This document shows, in pieces, positions 51,968 to 60,193 of a stretch of DNA of 64,000 nt (position 1 is the first letter of the stretch; every line of letters starts with the position of its first letter). A program made the translations under genes and the position numbers. The notes below the pieces were generated by a model. That model was not told the origin of the DNA. It saw nothing but the letters and a program-made list of their open reading frames with translations, and did no database searches. Source of the DNA: Mesorhizobium ciceri biovar biserrulae WSM1271 (GTDB lineage Bacteria > Pseudomonadota > Alphaproteobacteria > Rhizobiales > Rhizobiaceae); contig NC_014923.1 of NCBI RefSeq assembly GCF_000185905.1, positions 3,309,501 to 3,373,500 of the forward strand, in the 5' to 3' direction.

Positions 51968-52762
51968 ATGACGCGCAAAGGTTTTGGATCTAGGGCGATC
52001 GCCATTGGCGGTTTGGCTGCGGCGCTGATGGCAGTCGTGCCGGCAGCGCATGCGGAAGACAAGGTGGTGGTGTTTGCCGCAGCCAGCCTCAAGGACGCGC
52101 TCGACGCGGTGAACAAGGCCTGCGAGGCCGATGTCGGCGAGGCGGCGACTGTCTCCTATGCCGCGAGCTCGGCGCTGGCCAAGCAGATCGAGGGCGGGGC
52201 GCCTGCCGACGTCTTCATCTCGGCCGATCTCGACTGGATGAAATATCTCTCCGACAAGAAGCTGACCAAGCCGGACACCGAAGTGAAGCTGCTCGGCAAT
52301 CAGATCGTGCTGGTGGCGCCGAAGGACTCGGCGGTCGACACCAGGATCGAGAAGGGTTTCGACCTCGCCAAGCTGATCGGCGACGGCAAGCTCGCCATGG
52401 GCGATTTCAAGGCGGTGCCGGCCGGCAAATACGGCAAGGCCGCGCTTGAATCGCTCGGCGTCTGGTCCTCGGTCGAGGGCAAGGTGGCGCAGGCCGAAAA
52501 CGTGCGCGCGGCGCTGAAACTGGTTTCGACGGGCGAAGCCGCCCTTGGCATGGTCTATGCCACCGACGCGCATGCCGAAAAGGGCGTCAAGGTGATCGGC
52601 ACCTTCCCGGAGGATTCGCATCCGCCGATCATCTATCCGGTTGCCCAGACCGCCGATTCGAAGGACAAGGATACGCCGGCTTTCCTGAAATGCCTGCAGT
52701 CGGCCAAGGCGGCCGCGCTGTTCAAGGATCAGGGATTTACCGTGCTCGCGCCGAGCAACTGA
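51968..52762 (+). CDS. modA: Molybdate ABC transporter substrate-binding protein
   Basis: The protein has 264 residues from ATG 51968. The signal peptide ends near residue 29 (VVPAAHAED). The mature part has VVVFAAASLKDALDAV, SYAASSALAKQIEGGAPADV (oxyanion Ser residues), EAALGMVYATDA and YPVAQT, all typical of ModA. It captures molybdate in the periplasm. First gene of modABC. Confidence 0.95.
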   Translation: MTRKGFGSRAIAIGGLAAALMAVVPAAHAEDKVVVFAAASLKDALDAVNKACEADVGEAATVSYAASSALAKQIEGGAPADVFISADLDWMKYLSDKKLTKPDTEVKLLGNQIVLVAPKDSAVDTRIEKGFDLAKLIGDGKLAMGDFKAVPAGKYGKAALESLGVWSSVEGKVAQAENVRAALKLVSTGEAALGMVYATDAHAEKGVKVIGTFPEDSHPPIIYPVAQTADSKDKDTPAFLKCLQSAKAAALFKDQGFTVLAPSN

Positions 52763-52777
52763 GTTCCAAGGGGCACT

Positions 52778-53482
52778 ATGAACTGGCTGCTGGACCTCAC
52801 TCCCGACGAATGGAATGCGGTCCGGCTGTCCATCAAGGTGGCAACGGTGGCGATGCTCGCCAGCCTGCCGCCGGGCATCTTGATCGCGCTGCTGCTTGCC
52901 CGGGGACAATTCTGGGGCAAGACCGTTGTCAACGGGCTGGTGCATCTGCCGCTGATCCTGCCGCCGGTGGTGACCGGCTATCTGCTGCTGCTCACCTTCG
53001 GCCGGCGCGGCCCGGCCGGTGCCTTCCTGGCGGAGCATTTCGGCATTGTCTTCTCCTTCCGCTGGACGGGTGCGGCGCTGGCTTGCGGCGTCATGGGCTT
53101 TCCCCTGATGGTGCGGGCGATTCGGCTGTCGATCGAGGCGGTGGACCGTAGGATGGAAGCGGCGGCGGGAACGCTCGGCGCCAATCCGCTCTGGGTGTTT
53201 GCCACCATCACGCTGCCGTTGATCCTGCCCGGGCTGATCGCCGGCGCCATCCTGGCCTTCGCCAAGGCGATGGGCGAGTTCGGCGCCACCATCACCTTCG
53301 TTTCCAACATTCCCAATGAGACGCAGACATTGCCGTCGGCGATCTACACCTTCACGCAGGTGCCGGGTGGCGATGAAGGGGCGCTCCGCCTGACGCTGAT
53401 TTCCATTGTCATCTCCATGGCAGCACTTGTGGCTTCGGAGGTGCTGGCGCGGCGTGTCGGCCGGCGGCTGGACATCGAATGA
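52778..53482 (+). CDS. modB: Molybdate ABC transporter permease
   Basis: This 234-residue inner-membrane protein has five to six helices and the coupling motif EAAAGTLGANPLWVFATITL (EAA loop). RAIRLSIEAVDRRMEAAAG and FAKAMGEFGATITFVSNIP are typical of ModB. It starts 15 bases after modA and overlaps modC by four bases (ATGA, 53479-53482). Confidence 0.96.
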   Translation: MNWLLDLTPDEWNAVRLSIKVATVAMLASLPPGILIALLLARGQFWGKTVVNGLVHLPLILPPVVTGYLLLLTFGRRGPAGAFLAEHFGIVFSFRWTGAALACGVMGFPLMVRAIRLSIEAVDRRMEAAAGTLGANPLWVFATITLPLILPGLIAGAILAFAKAMGEFGATITFVSNIPNETQTLPSAIYTFTQVPGGDEGALRLTLISIVISMAALVASEVLARRVGRRLDIE

Positions 53483-54591
53483 GCGTTCTCGTCGACATCA
53501 GCCATCGGCAGGGCGGTTTCGCCATCGGCGCCCGCTTCGAAAGCGCCGGGCGGCTGACGGCGCTGTTCGGAGCGTCGGGGTCGGGCAAGACGACGCTGAT
53601 CGGCATGATTGCCGGCCTGATCCGGCCCGACAAGGGACGCATCGAGGTTGACGGCCGTGTGCTGGTCGATACCGGTGCCGGCATTTTCGTGCCGAAGCAC
53701 AAGCGCCGCATCGGCATGGTGTTCCAGGACGCAAGGCTGTTTCCGCATTTGAGCGTTGCCGGCAATCTTCGCTACGGCCGCTGGTTCACGCCGCCGGCGG
53801 AGCGCTACGCCGATATCGATGCCGTCGTCGACCTGCTCGGCATCGGGCCGCTCATGAACAGGCGGCCGGCAAAGCTCTCGGGTGGCGAGAAACAGCGTGT
53901 GGCGATCGGCCGGGCATTGCTTGCCAGCCCCAGACTGCTGCTCATGGACGAACCGCTGGCCTCGCTCGACGAGGCGCGCAAGGCTGAAATCCTGCCCTAT
54001 GTCGAAAGGCTCCGCGACGAGATCAAAATCCCGATCGTCTATGTCAGTCATTCGGTCGCCGAAGTGGCGCGGCTGGCCAGCGACGTGGTGATGCTGGCGC
54101 AGGGCAATGTCGTTGCCAGCGGGCCGACCGAGGCGGTGATGCAAAGGCTCGACCTGTTGCCGGCGGAGGAGCGCGGTGAGGGCGGCGCCGTGCTGGACAC
54201 CAAGGTGCTGCATCACGACGAGAATTTCGGCATGACCGTGCTCGGCTCGGCTGCGGGCGAGCTCCGGGTGCCACAGCTGGCGATGAAGACAGGTACGCCG
54301 GTGCGCATCCGTATCCGCGCACGCGATGTGATGATCGCCACCGAAAAGCCGAGGGGTCTCAGCGCGCTCAACATCCTGCCGGGAACCATTACCGCGATGA
54401 GCCCTGGCGAGGGACCGGCGGTCGAGGTCGGTATCGACTGCAATGGCGTAACCGTGCTTGCCCGCATCACCGAACAGTCGCGGCAGGCGCTGAAGCTTCA
54501 TCTTGGCGGCAAGGTTTTCGCGGTGATCAAGACGGTGAGCTTCGATCGGGCGAACACCGGCGCCGGCCTGCCCGCCGAGACGGGTGGATGA
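53479..54591 (+). CDS. modC: Molybdate ABC transporter ATP-binding protein
   Basis: The protein has 370 residues: Walker A GASGSGKTT (31-39), signature LSGGE (133-137), Walker B LLLMDEP (153-159). The C-terminal TOBE/Mop domain (about 290-360; LNILPGTITAMSPGEGPAVE, GVTVLARITEQSRQAL) can bind molybdate and inhibit transport. It completes modABC. A 7-bp hairpin (54594-54600/54612-54618) follows before the modE-type gene. Confidence 0.96.
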   Translation: MSVLVDISHRQGGFAIGARFESAGRLTALFGASGSGKTTLIGMIAGLIRPDKGRIEVDGRVLVDTGAGIFVPKHKRRIGMVFQDARLFPHLSVAGNLRYGRWFTPPAERYADIDAVVDLLGIGPLMNRRPAKLSGGEKQRVAIGRALLASPRLLLMDEPLASLDEARKAEILPYVERLRDEIKIPIVYVSHSVAEVARLASDVVMLAQGNVVASGPTEAVMQRLDLLPAEERGEGGAVLDTKVLHHDENFGMTVLGSAAGELRVPQLAMKTGTPVRIRIRARDVMIATEKPRGLSALNILPGTITAMSPGEGPAVEVGIDCNGVTVLARITEQSRQALKLHLGGKVFAVIKTVSFDRANTGAGLPAETGG

Positions 54592-54671
54592 TCCCGCTAT
54601 GTCTTTTTGGAATAGCGGTTTAGCCAGGGAGCTTCTAGTATGACGTTGGGATGTGACCGCGGAGAGCAAAG

Positions 54672-55013
54672 ATGCCGTCGCTGAGCTTGCGGATAAATCT
54701 CGATCCCGACGGGCGCGTCGGGCCGGGCAAGATCGAACTCCTGGAACAGATCGCCGCCTTCGGCTCCATCTCGGCCGCCGCGCGCGGCATGGAGATGTCC
54801 TATAAGCACGCCTGGGACCTGGTCGAGGACATGAACCGGGTATTCGGCAAGCCGCTGGTGGCGGCACAGACCGGCGGCCGCAAGGGCGGCGGCGCACAGT
54901 TGACGGCGGTCGGCCTGGCAGTGGTCAGCCGCTTCCGCGCCATCGAGCGCGCGGCGGCGGCCGCGGCAGCGACGCATATGGAGGCGTTGCAGGCGGAGAT
55001 TGAGGCTGGGTGA
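54672..55013 (+). CDS. ModE-type winged-helix regulator lacking the TOBE domain
   Basis: The 113-residue protein consists only of the ModE N-terminal DNA-binding domain: KIELLEQIAAFGSISAAARG, MSYKHAWDLVEDMN, FGKPLVAAQTGGRKGGGA, LTAVGLAVVSRFRAIE. E. coli ModE has two further molybdate-binding (TOBE) domains, which are absent here; the nearest separate Mop domain is the small protein at 51596. It is placed 80 bp after modC and probably regulates the locus, either by itself or with a partner that senses molybdate. Confidence 0.88.
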   Translation: MPSLSLRINLDPDGRVGPGKIELLEQIAAFGSISAAARGMEMSYKHAWDLVEDMNRVFGKPLVAAQTGGRKGGGAQLTAVGLAVVSRFRAIERAAAAAAATHMEALQAEIEAG

Positions 55014-55136
55014 GGGAGTAGGGCAGTAGGGCAGTAGGGCAGTAGGGCAGTAGGGCAGTAGGGCGGCATTCGCGTGCTGTCTTCCAACACAAAACGTCAT
55101 TCACCTACTGCCCTACTGCCTTACTCCCCTATTGCC
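55014..55136. repeat. Octamer tandem repeat with inverted copies between modE and cobF
   Basis: Five perfect GGGCAGTA units run from 55021 to 55060, flanked by degenerate units (GGGAGTA at 55014-55020 and GGGCGG at 55061-55066). Facing them, 55106-55136 carries the inverse units TACTGCCC, TACTGCC, TTACTCCCC and TATTGCC. The two blocks can pair into a long stem. They occupy the convergent gap between the modE-type gene and cobF. Confidence 0.85.
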
Positions 55137-55139
55137 TTC

Positions 55140-55916
55140 CTATTCGGGCTTGCGCAGCAAATAGCTGTCCATGATCCAGCCCTTCCGCCGACGGGCTTCC
55201 TCTCGAACTTTTTCGATCTTTGCGCCGATGTCACCGATTCTGCCGGAGAGAGTGATCTCGTCTTCCGTTCCGAGATAGGCGCCCCAATGGATGACGACAT
55301 CCTTGTCGGCCAGCGTGTTGAAGGCGCATTTGCCGTCCAGCAGGACGACCGCGCTGCCGGCATTGTCCGGCATGCCTTCTTCGGTCAGGCGGCGGCCGGT
55401 GGTAATGAGGACGGAATCACCGATGCGGTTCAGCGCCATCTTGTGGCTGGCGGCAAGTGCCTGGACGGCGGTGATGCCGGGGATGACCTCAAGCTCGAAC
55501 GCCACATCGCCTCGCAGGCGCACGCGCTCAAGGATGCGCAACGCGCTGTCATAGAGCGAAGGGTCGCCCCAGATCAGGAAGGCGCCGCAGCCGTCGCCTG
55601 CAATCTCGTCGCGGATCAGGCCTTCGTAAATGGCGGCGATGGCTTCATGCCAGTCATCGACGGTCGAGCGGTAGGAGGGCGCCGGCCCATCTTCTACCGG
55701 GAGGTCGCGCACCGGCACGTCGAATTCGACGCGCCGCGACTTCGGATTGGTGACGAAGCGGTCGCAGATCTGACGGCGCAGTTCGGCCAATTCATTTTTT
55801 TTCGCGCCCTTGTCGGGAATGAACAGCACATCCGCCTGGTTCAGGCCTGATATGGCCTGAACGGTCATGTGGTCGGGATTGCCGGCGCCGATGCCGATGA
55901 CGAGAAGCTTGCGCAT
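55140..55916 (-). CDS. cobF: Precorrin-6A synthase (deacetylating)
   Basis: The protein has 258 residues from ATG 55916. The tetrapyrrole methylase fold shows LLVIGIGAGNPDHMTVQA at the start (SAM loop), DVLFIPDKGAKKNEL and FLIWGDPSLYDSALRI, then ELEVIPGITAVQALAA. It methylates C-1 and releases acetate from precorrin-5 in aerobic cobalamin synthesis. The gene is away from other cob genes here, as is seen in some rhizobia. Confidence 0.93.
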   Translation of the reverse strand: MRKLLVIGIGAGNPDHMTVQAISGLNQADVLFIPDKGAKKNELAELRRQICDRFVTNPKSRRVEFDVPVRDLPVEDGPAPSYRSTVDDWHEAIAAIYEGLIRDEIAGDGCGAFLIWGDPSLYDSALRILERVRLRGDVAFELEVIPGITAVQALAASHKMALNRIGDSVLITTGRRLTEEGMPDNAGSAVVLLDGKCAFNTLADKDVVIHWGAYLGTEDEITLSGRIGDIGAKIEKVREEARRRKGWIMDSYLLRKPE

Positions 55917-55949
55917 GGGCGAACTCCTGCCCGATCGGAACCCGTTAGT

Positions 55950-55998
55950 CCAGACCGCGCAGGCGCCCAGACCGCGCAGGCGCGTGTCCAGACCGCAG
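55950..55998. repeat. 17-bp tandem duplication upstream of cobF
   Basis: CCAGACCGCGCAGGCGC occurs twice in perfect tandem (55950-55966, 55967-55983), and a partial third copy (CCAGACCGCAG) is at 55988-55998. It lies in the divergent gap between cobF and the DUF4424 gene, 34 bp upstream of the cobF start. Confidence 0.8.
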
Positions 55999-56095
55999 TC
56001 CAGCTCCCTTTGGTGCGTCCGCGGATACGGAAGGGCTTTGAACGCCACATTGAAACGGCTAGGGTCCTGCAGGCATTCCAGCCGAGGGGGCTTCC

Positions 56096-57097
56096 ATGTT
56101 GCGATATGTTCTGACCGCCGTGCTGGCCTTGTCGTCCGCACCCGCTTTCGCCAATGATTCGGTTGCCGAACTTGGCACCGGCGGCCTGATCCTGTCGCGC
56201 AGCGATGCCGTGGCGATGCAAAGCGAGGACCTTTTCATCTCGCCGGAAAAGGTCACGGTCGACTATGTCTTCCACAACAACACCGATCAGGATGTCCAGG
56301 CCATCGTCGCCTTCCCGATGCCCGACATATCGGGCAATCCCGAAGAAATCCCGGCGATTCCTGAAAATCAGAGCGATAATTTCCTCGGTTTCGAGGTGAC
56401 GATCGACGGTGTCGCCGCAAAGCCGCAGCTCGAGCAGAAGGTGTTGGCGCTCGGCATCGACATCAGCGCTGAGCTGAAGGCGCAAAACGTGCCGTTCTAT
56501 CCTTTCGGCGATGCGGCGAAGGCGGCGCTGGCGAAGCTGCCGCAAGCGGTTGTCGATGACTGGGTCAACCGCGGCATCATCATCGAGGACACCGGCAGCG
56601 ACGGCACCGAGACGAGCAAGGTCTACACCCCGTTCTGGCAATTGCGTTCGACCTACTGGTGGGGCTCGACCTTTCCGGCCAACAAGGACGTCCATGTTTC
56701 CCACCACTACAGGCCGAGCGTCGGCGGCACGTCTTCGGTCAGCTTCTTCTACGACGGCAAATTCCAGGGTCAGTATGCGGCCTACAAGACCCGGTATTGC
56801 ATGGACGGCACATTCGAAAATGCGGTGCGCAAGGCGGCCAAGGACGACCCTGACGGCTACCCCAAATATTTCGAGAGCCGCATCGCCTATATCCTGACCA
56901 CCGGCGGCAACTGGGCTACGGGCACGATCGGCAAGTTCAAGCTGACGATCGACAAGGGCAATCCGAAAGCCCTGGTCTCGTTCTGCGGCGACAATGTCAA
57001 AAAGACCGGACCGACGACATTCGAGATGACGGCGGATGATTTCTACCCCGAGCGCGACATCGACATCCTGATCCTCGAGCCGACGGACGAAAATTGA
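56096..57097 (+). CDS. DUF4424 family secreted protein
   Basis: This 333-residue protein has a signal peptide (MLRYVLTAVLALSSAPAFA). The mature sequence matches DUF4424: NDSVAELGTGGLILSRSDAV near the start, ISPEKVTVDYVFHNNTDQDV, VHVSHHYRPSVGG and a single Cys pair. It is probably periplasmic; function unknown. GAGGGGG lies before the ATG. Its stop overlaps the folA start (TGATG at 57095-57099), implying co-translation. Confidence 0.85.
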   Translation: MLRYVLTAVLALSSAPAFANDSVAELGTGGLILSRSDAVAMQSEDLFISPEKVTVDYVFHNNTDQDVQAIVAFPMPDISGNPEEIPAIPENQSDNFLGFEVTIDGVAAKPQLEQKVLALGIDISAELKAQNVPFYPFGDAAKAALAKLPQAVVDDWVNRGIIIEDTGSDGTETSKVYTPFWQLRSTYWWGSTFPANKDVHVSHHYRPSVGGTSSVSFFYDGKFQGQYAAYKTRYCMDGTFENAVRKAAKDDPDGYPKYFESRIAYILTTGGNWATGTIGKFKLTIDKGNPKALVSFCGDNVKKTGPTTFEMTADDFYPERDIDILILEPTDEN

Positions 57098-57615
57098 TGC
57101 ATGTCGCAATCTACGTTGCCATTGCCGAGAACGGCGTGATCGGGCGGGACGGCGGGCTCCCGTGGCGGCTCTCCACCGATCTCAAGCGCTTCAAGGCCGA
57201 TACGATGGGCAAGCCTATCATCATGGGCCGCAAGACCTATGAGGGCATCGGTCGGCCGCTGCCGGGCAGGTTGAACATCGTCGTGACCCGCGACGAGACC
57301 TGGCGCGCCGAGGGCGTCGAGGTGGCACATTCGCTCGAAGCCGCGATCCAGCTGGCGACGGTGCGCGGGCGCGGCATGGCCGATGTCGACGAGGTGTGCG
57401 TCATCGGCGGCGGCGAAATCTATGCCCAGGCCATGCTGCTGGCCGACCGGCTGCACGTCACCCATGTGCTGGCAGCGGTCGACGGCGACGCGCATTTCCC
57501 GCCGATCGATCCCGATTCCTGGCGCATTGTCAGCTCGCAGGACGTCCCAGCCGGGGAAAAGGACAGCCACCCGACGCGCTATTCGGTTTACGAGCGGCGT
57601 CGCGAGAGACATTGA
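57097..57615 (+). CDS. folA: Dihydrofolate reductase
   Basis: The protein has 172 residues from ATG 57097. Motifs: YVAIAENGVIGRDGGLPWRL (active-site loop), KPIIMGRKTYEGIGRPLPGR (NADPH site), CVIGGGEIYAQAM. It reduces dihydrofolate to tetrahydrofolate, closing the cycle opened by ThyA. It is translationally coupled to the DUF4424 gene and is followed by hflKC after 169 bp. Confidence 0.94.
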   Translation: MHVAIYVAIAENGVIGRDGGLPWRLSTDLKRFKADTMGKPIIMGRKTYEGIGRPLPGRLNIVVTRDETWRAEGVEVAHSLEAAIQLATVRGRGMADVDEVCVIGGGEIYAQAMLLADRLHVTHVLAAVDGDAHFPPIDPDSWRIVSSQDVPAGEKDSHPTRYSVYERRRERH

Positions 57616-57690
57616 ACGAAAAAAGAGCCATTGAAGGAAGACAAAGGGTCGCGACTGGACCAAATCGGACGAAGTCGGAAGCGCATCGCG

Positions 57691-57718
57691 TTGAAAGCGC
57701 CCCGTGGCGTGCCTATAG
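57691..57718 (+). promoter_or_regulatory. Putative hflKC promoter
   Basis: TTGAAA (57691-57696) and CTATAG (57713-57718) are spaced by 16 bases, 67 bp before the hflK start. The -35 sequence and a CCCC run nearby would also suit a heat-shock sigma factor, but this is uncertain. Confidence 0.4.
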
Positions 57719-57784
57719 AAGAACAATACTGGATTTTGCGCCGTAATGCCGGCGCTTGAGGGAATTCCAAGCGAAAGGACATTC

Positions 57785-58903
57785 ATGCCCTGGAACGACA
57801 AAAGCGGCGGTGGCGGCGGCCCATGGGGTGGCGGCGGCAACAATCAGGGACCCTGGGGGCAGGGTCCAAAAGGACCGAGCGGGCCGCAGGGCTCGCCTCC
57901 CGATCTAGAAGACATCATCCGCCGCGGCCAGGACCGGCTGCGGCGCGCTCTTCCGGGCGGCGGCGGCGCGAGCCCGGCTATCTTCGCGCTGATCGCGGCT
58001 GCACTTGTGGTGCTGTGGGCGTTCAAGGCGGTTTACACCGTGCAGCCCGATGAGGTCGCGGTCGAACTGCGCTTCGGCAAGCCGAAGACCGAACTGTCGC
58101 AGCCTGGCCTGCATTTCCATTGGTGGCCGCTCGAAACCGTCGAGACGGCCAAGATTTCCGAGCAGCTCGTCGATATCGGCGGCGGCGGCGCGACAAGTGG
58201 CAATACGTCCGGGCTGATGCTTACCGGCGACCAGAACATCGTCAACGTCCAGTTCTCCGTGGCCTATCAGGTCTCCGACCCGCGCGCGTATCTGTTCGAT
58301 GTGTCCGATCCCGACGGCATGCTGCGGCAGGTTGCCGAAAGCGCCATGCGTGAAGCCGTCGGCCGCCGGCCGGCGCAGGACATCTTCCGCGACGACCGCC
58401 AGGGCATTGCCGCCTCGGTGCGTGAGATCATCCAGACGACGCTGGACGGCTACAAGGCCGGTCTCAACGTCAACGCCGTCTCGATCGAGGATGCGGCACC
58501 GCCACGCGAAGTGGCCGATGCGTTCGACGAGGTGCAGCGCGCCGAGCAGGACGAGGACAAGTTCGTCGAGCAGGCCAACCAGTACTCCAACCAGAAGCTC
58601 GGGCAGGCGCGCGGCGAGGCCGCACAGATCCGCGAAGACGCGGCCGCCTACAAGAACCGGGTCGTGCAGGAAGCCGAGGGTGAGGCGCAGCGCTTCATCT
58701 CGGTCTATGACGAATATGCCAAGGCGCCCGATGTAACGCGCAAGCGCCTCTACCTGGAAACCATGGAGAAGGTTCTGAAGGATTCGAGCAAGGTCATCGT
58801 CGAGCAGGGCAACGGGCAAGGGGTCGTTCCCTATCTGCCGCTGCCGGCATTGCAGCCGAAAGCGCCGGCACCGGCCGCCCCCGTTACGGGAGGTAACCAG
58901 TGA
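57785..58903 (+). CDS. hflK: FtsH protease regulator subunit HflK
   Basis: The protein has 372 residues from ATG 57785. A Gly/Pro-rich N-terminus (MPWNDKSGGGGGPWGGGGNN) is typical of HflK, then one membrane helix (IFALIAAALVVLWAFKAVYT) and an SPFH/band-7 domain (QPDEVAVELRFGKP, NIVNVQFSVAYQVSDP) with a coiled coil in the periplasm. With HflC it forms a cage around FtsH that controls membrane-protein degradation. The stop overlaps the hflC start. Confidence 0.96.
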   Translation: MPWNDKSGGGGGPWGGGGNNQGPWGQGPKGPSGPQGSPPDLEDIIRRGQDRLRRALPGGGGASPAIFALIAAALVVLWAFKAVYTVQPDEVAVELRFGKPKTELSQPGLHFHWWPLETVETAKISEQLVDIGGGGATSGNTSGLMLTGDQNIVNVQFSVAYQVSDPRAYLFDVSDPDGMLRQVAESAMREAVGRRPAQDIFRDDRQGIAASVREIIQTTLDGYKAGLNVNAVSIEDAAPPREVADAFDEVQRAEQDEDKFVEQANQYSNQKLGQARGEAAQIREDAAAYKNRVVQEAEGEAQRFISVYDEYAKAPDVTRKRLYLETMEKVLKDSSKVIVEQGNGQGVVPYLPLPALQPKAPAPAAPVTGGNQ

Positions 58904-59871
58904 TGGCCAACCGTCTTCCCATCATCGTCGTCGCAGCAGCGGTTATCCTGTTCCTGCTCTATTCGTCGGTCTTCGTGGTCAATGCGCGCCAGCAGGCGCT
59001 GGTGCTCAGGTTCGGTGAGATTGTCGACGTCAAGAGCGAACCCGGCATCTACTTCAAGGCGCCGTTCTCGTTCTTCGACGCCGACACCGTGCAGCTGATC
59101 GAGAACCGGGTGCTGCGCTTCGATCTCGACAACATTCGCGTCCAGGTCTCGGGCGGCAAGTTCTATGAGGTCGATGCCTTCATCGCCTATCGCATCTCGG
59201 ATCCGCGGGTCTTCCGCGCCGCGGTGTCCGGTCAGATCGAATTGGCCGAGGCCCGGCTCAGGACGCGTCTCGACGCTGCCTTGCGCCGTGTCTATGGTCT
59301 GCGTGATTTCGAGGCAGCACTCTCCGAAGAGCGCGGCGTGATGATGCGCGAAGTCCGCGACCAGCTCAGGCCCGATGCCACATCGCTCGGCCTGCAGATC
59401 GAGGATGTCCGCATTCGCCGCACCGATCTCACGGCCGAAGTCTCGCAGCAGACCTTCGACCGCATGAAGGCGGAACGCCTGGCGGAAGCTGCCCGGCTGA
59501 GGGCGCGCGGCAATGAGGCGGCACAGCGCATCACCGCCCGCGCCGATCGCGAAGTGGTCGAGATCGTCGCCGAAGCCCAAAAAGAGTCGGAAATCCTGCG
59601 CGGCGAGGGCGAGGCCCAGCGCAGCGCCACCTTCGCGGGAGCCTATCAGCGCGATCCGGCTTTCTTCGACTTCTACCGGTCGATGAATGCCTATGGCACG
59701 GCGCTGGACAACACCGGAACGACGATGGTGCTGTCGCCGAACTCGGAGTTCTTCCGCTTCTTCCGCAATCCCGACGGCAGCGAGGGACCGGCAAAGCCGG
59801 CTTCGCCTGCGCCAAACGCTCCGGCGACGGCACCCGCCGCGCCGGCGGCACAGCCCAGCACCGGCCAGTAG
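58903..59871 (+). CDS. hflC: FtsH protease regulator subunit HflC
   Basis: The protein has 322 residues from ATG 58903 (GGAGGT upstream; an in-frame GTG precedes it by one codon). One N-terminal membrane helix (IIVVAAAVILFLLYSSVFVV) and an SPFH domain are present: QQALVLRFGEIVDVKSEPGI, FYEVDAFIAYRISDPRVF, RIRRTDLTAEVSQQTFDRMK. The tail is Pro/Ala-rich. Partner of HflK. Confidence 0.96.
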   Translation: MANRLPIIVVAAAVILFLLYSSVFVVNARQQALVLRFGEIVDVKSEPGIYFKAPFSFFDADTVQLIENRVLRFDLDNIRVQVSGGKFYEVDAFIAYRISDPRVFRAAVSGQIELAEARLRTRLDAALRRVYGLRDFEAALSEERGVMMREVRDQLRPDATSLGLQIEDVRIRRTDLTAEVSQQTFDRMKAERLAEAARLRARGNEAAQRITARADREVVEIVAEAQKESEILRGEGEAQRSATFAGAYQRDPAFFDFYRSMNAYGTALDNTGTTMVLSPNSEFFRFFRNPDGSEGPAKPASPAPNAPATAPAAPAAQPSTGQ

Positions 59872-59877
59872 CGGCCG

Positions 59878-60066
59878 GTGCAGGATTTTCTTGCCGCCAT
59901 GGGCCTCGTCCTCGTCATAGAGGGTCTGGTCTATGGCGGCTTTCCCGGCCTGGCCAGGAAGCTTGCCACCGAAGTGCTGTCGCTGCCCGAGAACGCGCTG
60001 CGGATTGCCGGGCTGGCGGCGATCGCGATCGGCGTCGGCATCGTCTGGCTGGTACGAGGCGCATGA
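59878..60066 (+). CDS. DUF2065 small membrane protein
   Basis: The protein has 62 residues with GTG start 59878. Two hydrophobic helices carry the DUF2065 features (FLAAMGLVLVIEGLVYGGFP, LRIAGLAAIAIGVGIVWLVR). It sits six bases after hflC; in many proteobacteria a DUF2065 gene accompanies hflKC, suggesting a link to the FtsH complex (inference). Confidence 0.85.
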   Translation: MQDFLAAMGLVLVIEGLVYGGFPGLARKLATEVLSLPENALRIAGLAAIAIGVGIVWLVRGA

Positions 60067-60193
60067 GGGCGGCGATGATTTATCCTCTGCCGATAGTCAT
60101 AGCCGCAAACGTGCCGTATTTTTTGCCAACATGGCGTGACGCGGCGTTTTCGTCGAAGCGCTTTTCTTTTCAAGAATACCGGGAGGCTTCTCG

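Noticed and set aside
55014..55136. CRISPR array
   Set aside because: Units are 8 bp with no spacers and no cas genes are nearby; it is a simple tandem repeat.
55917..56095. Cobalamin riboswitch before cobF
   Set aside because: No B12-box-like sequence was recognised in the gap, which is instead filled by the 17-bp repeats.
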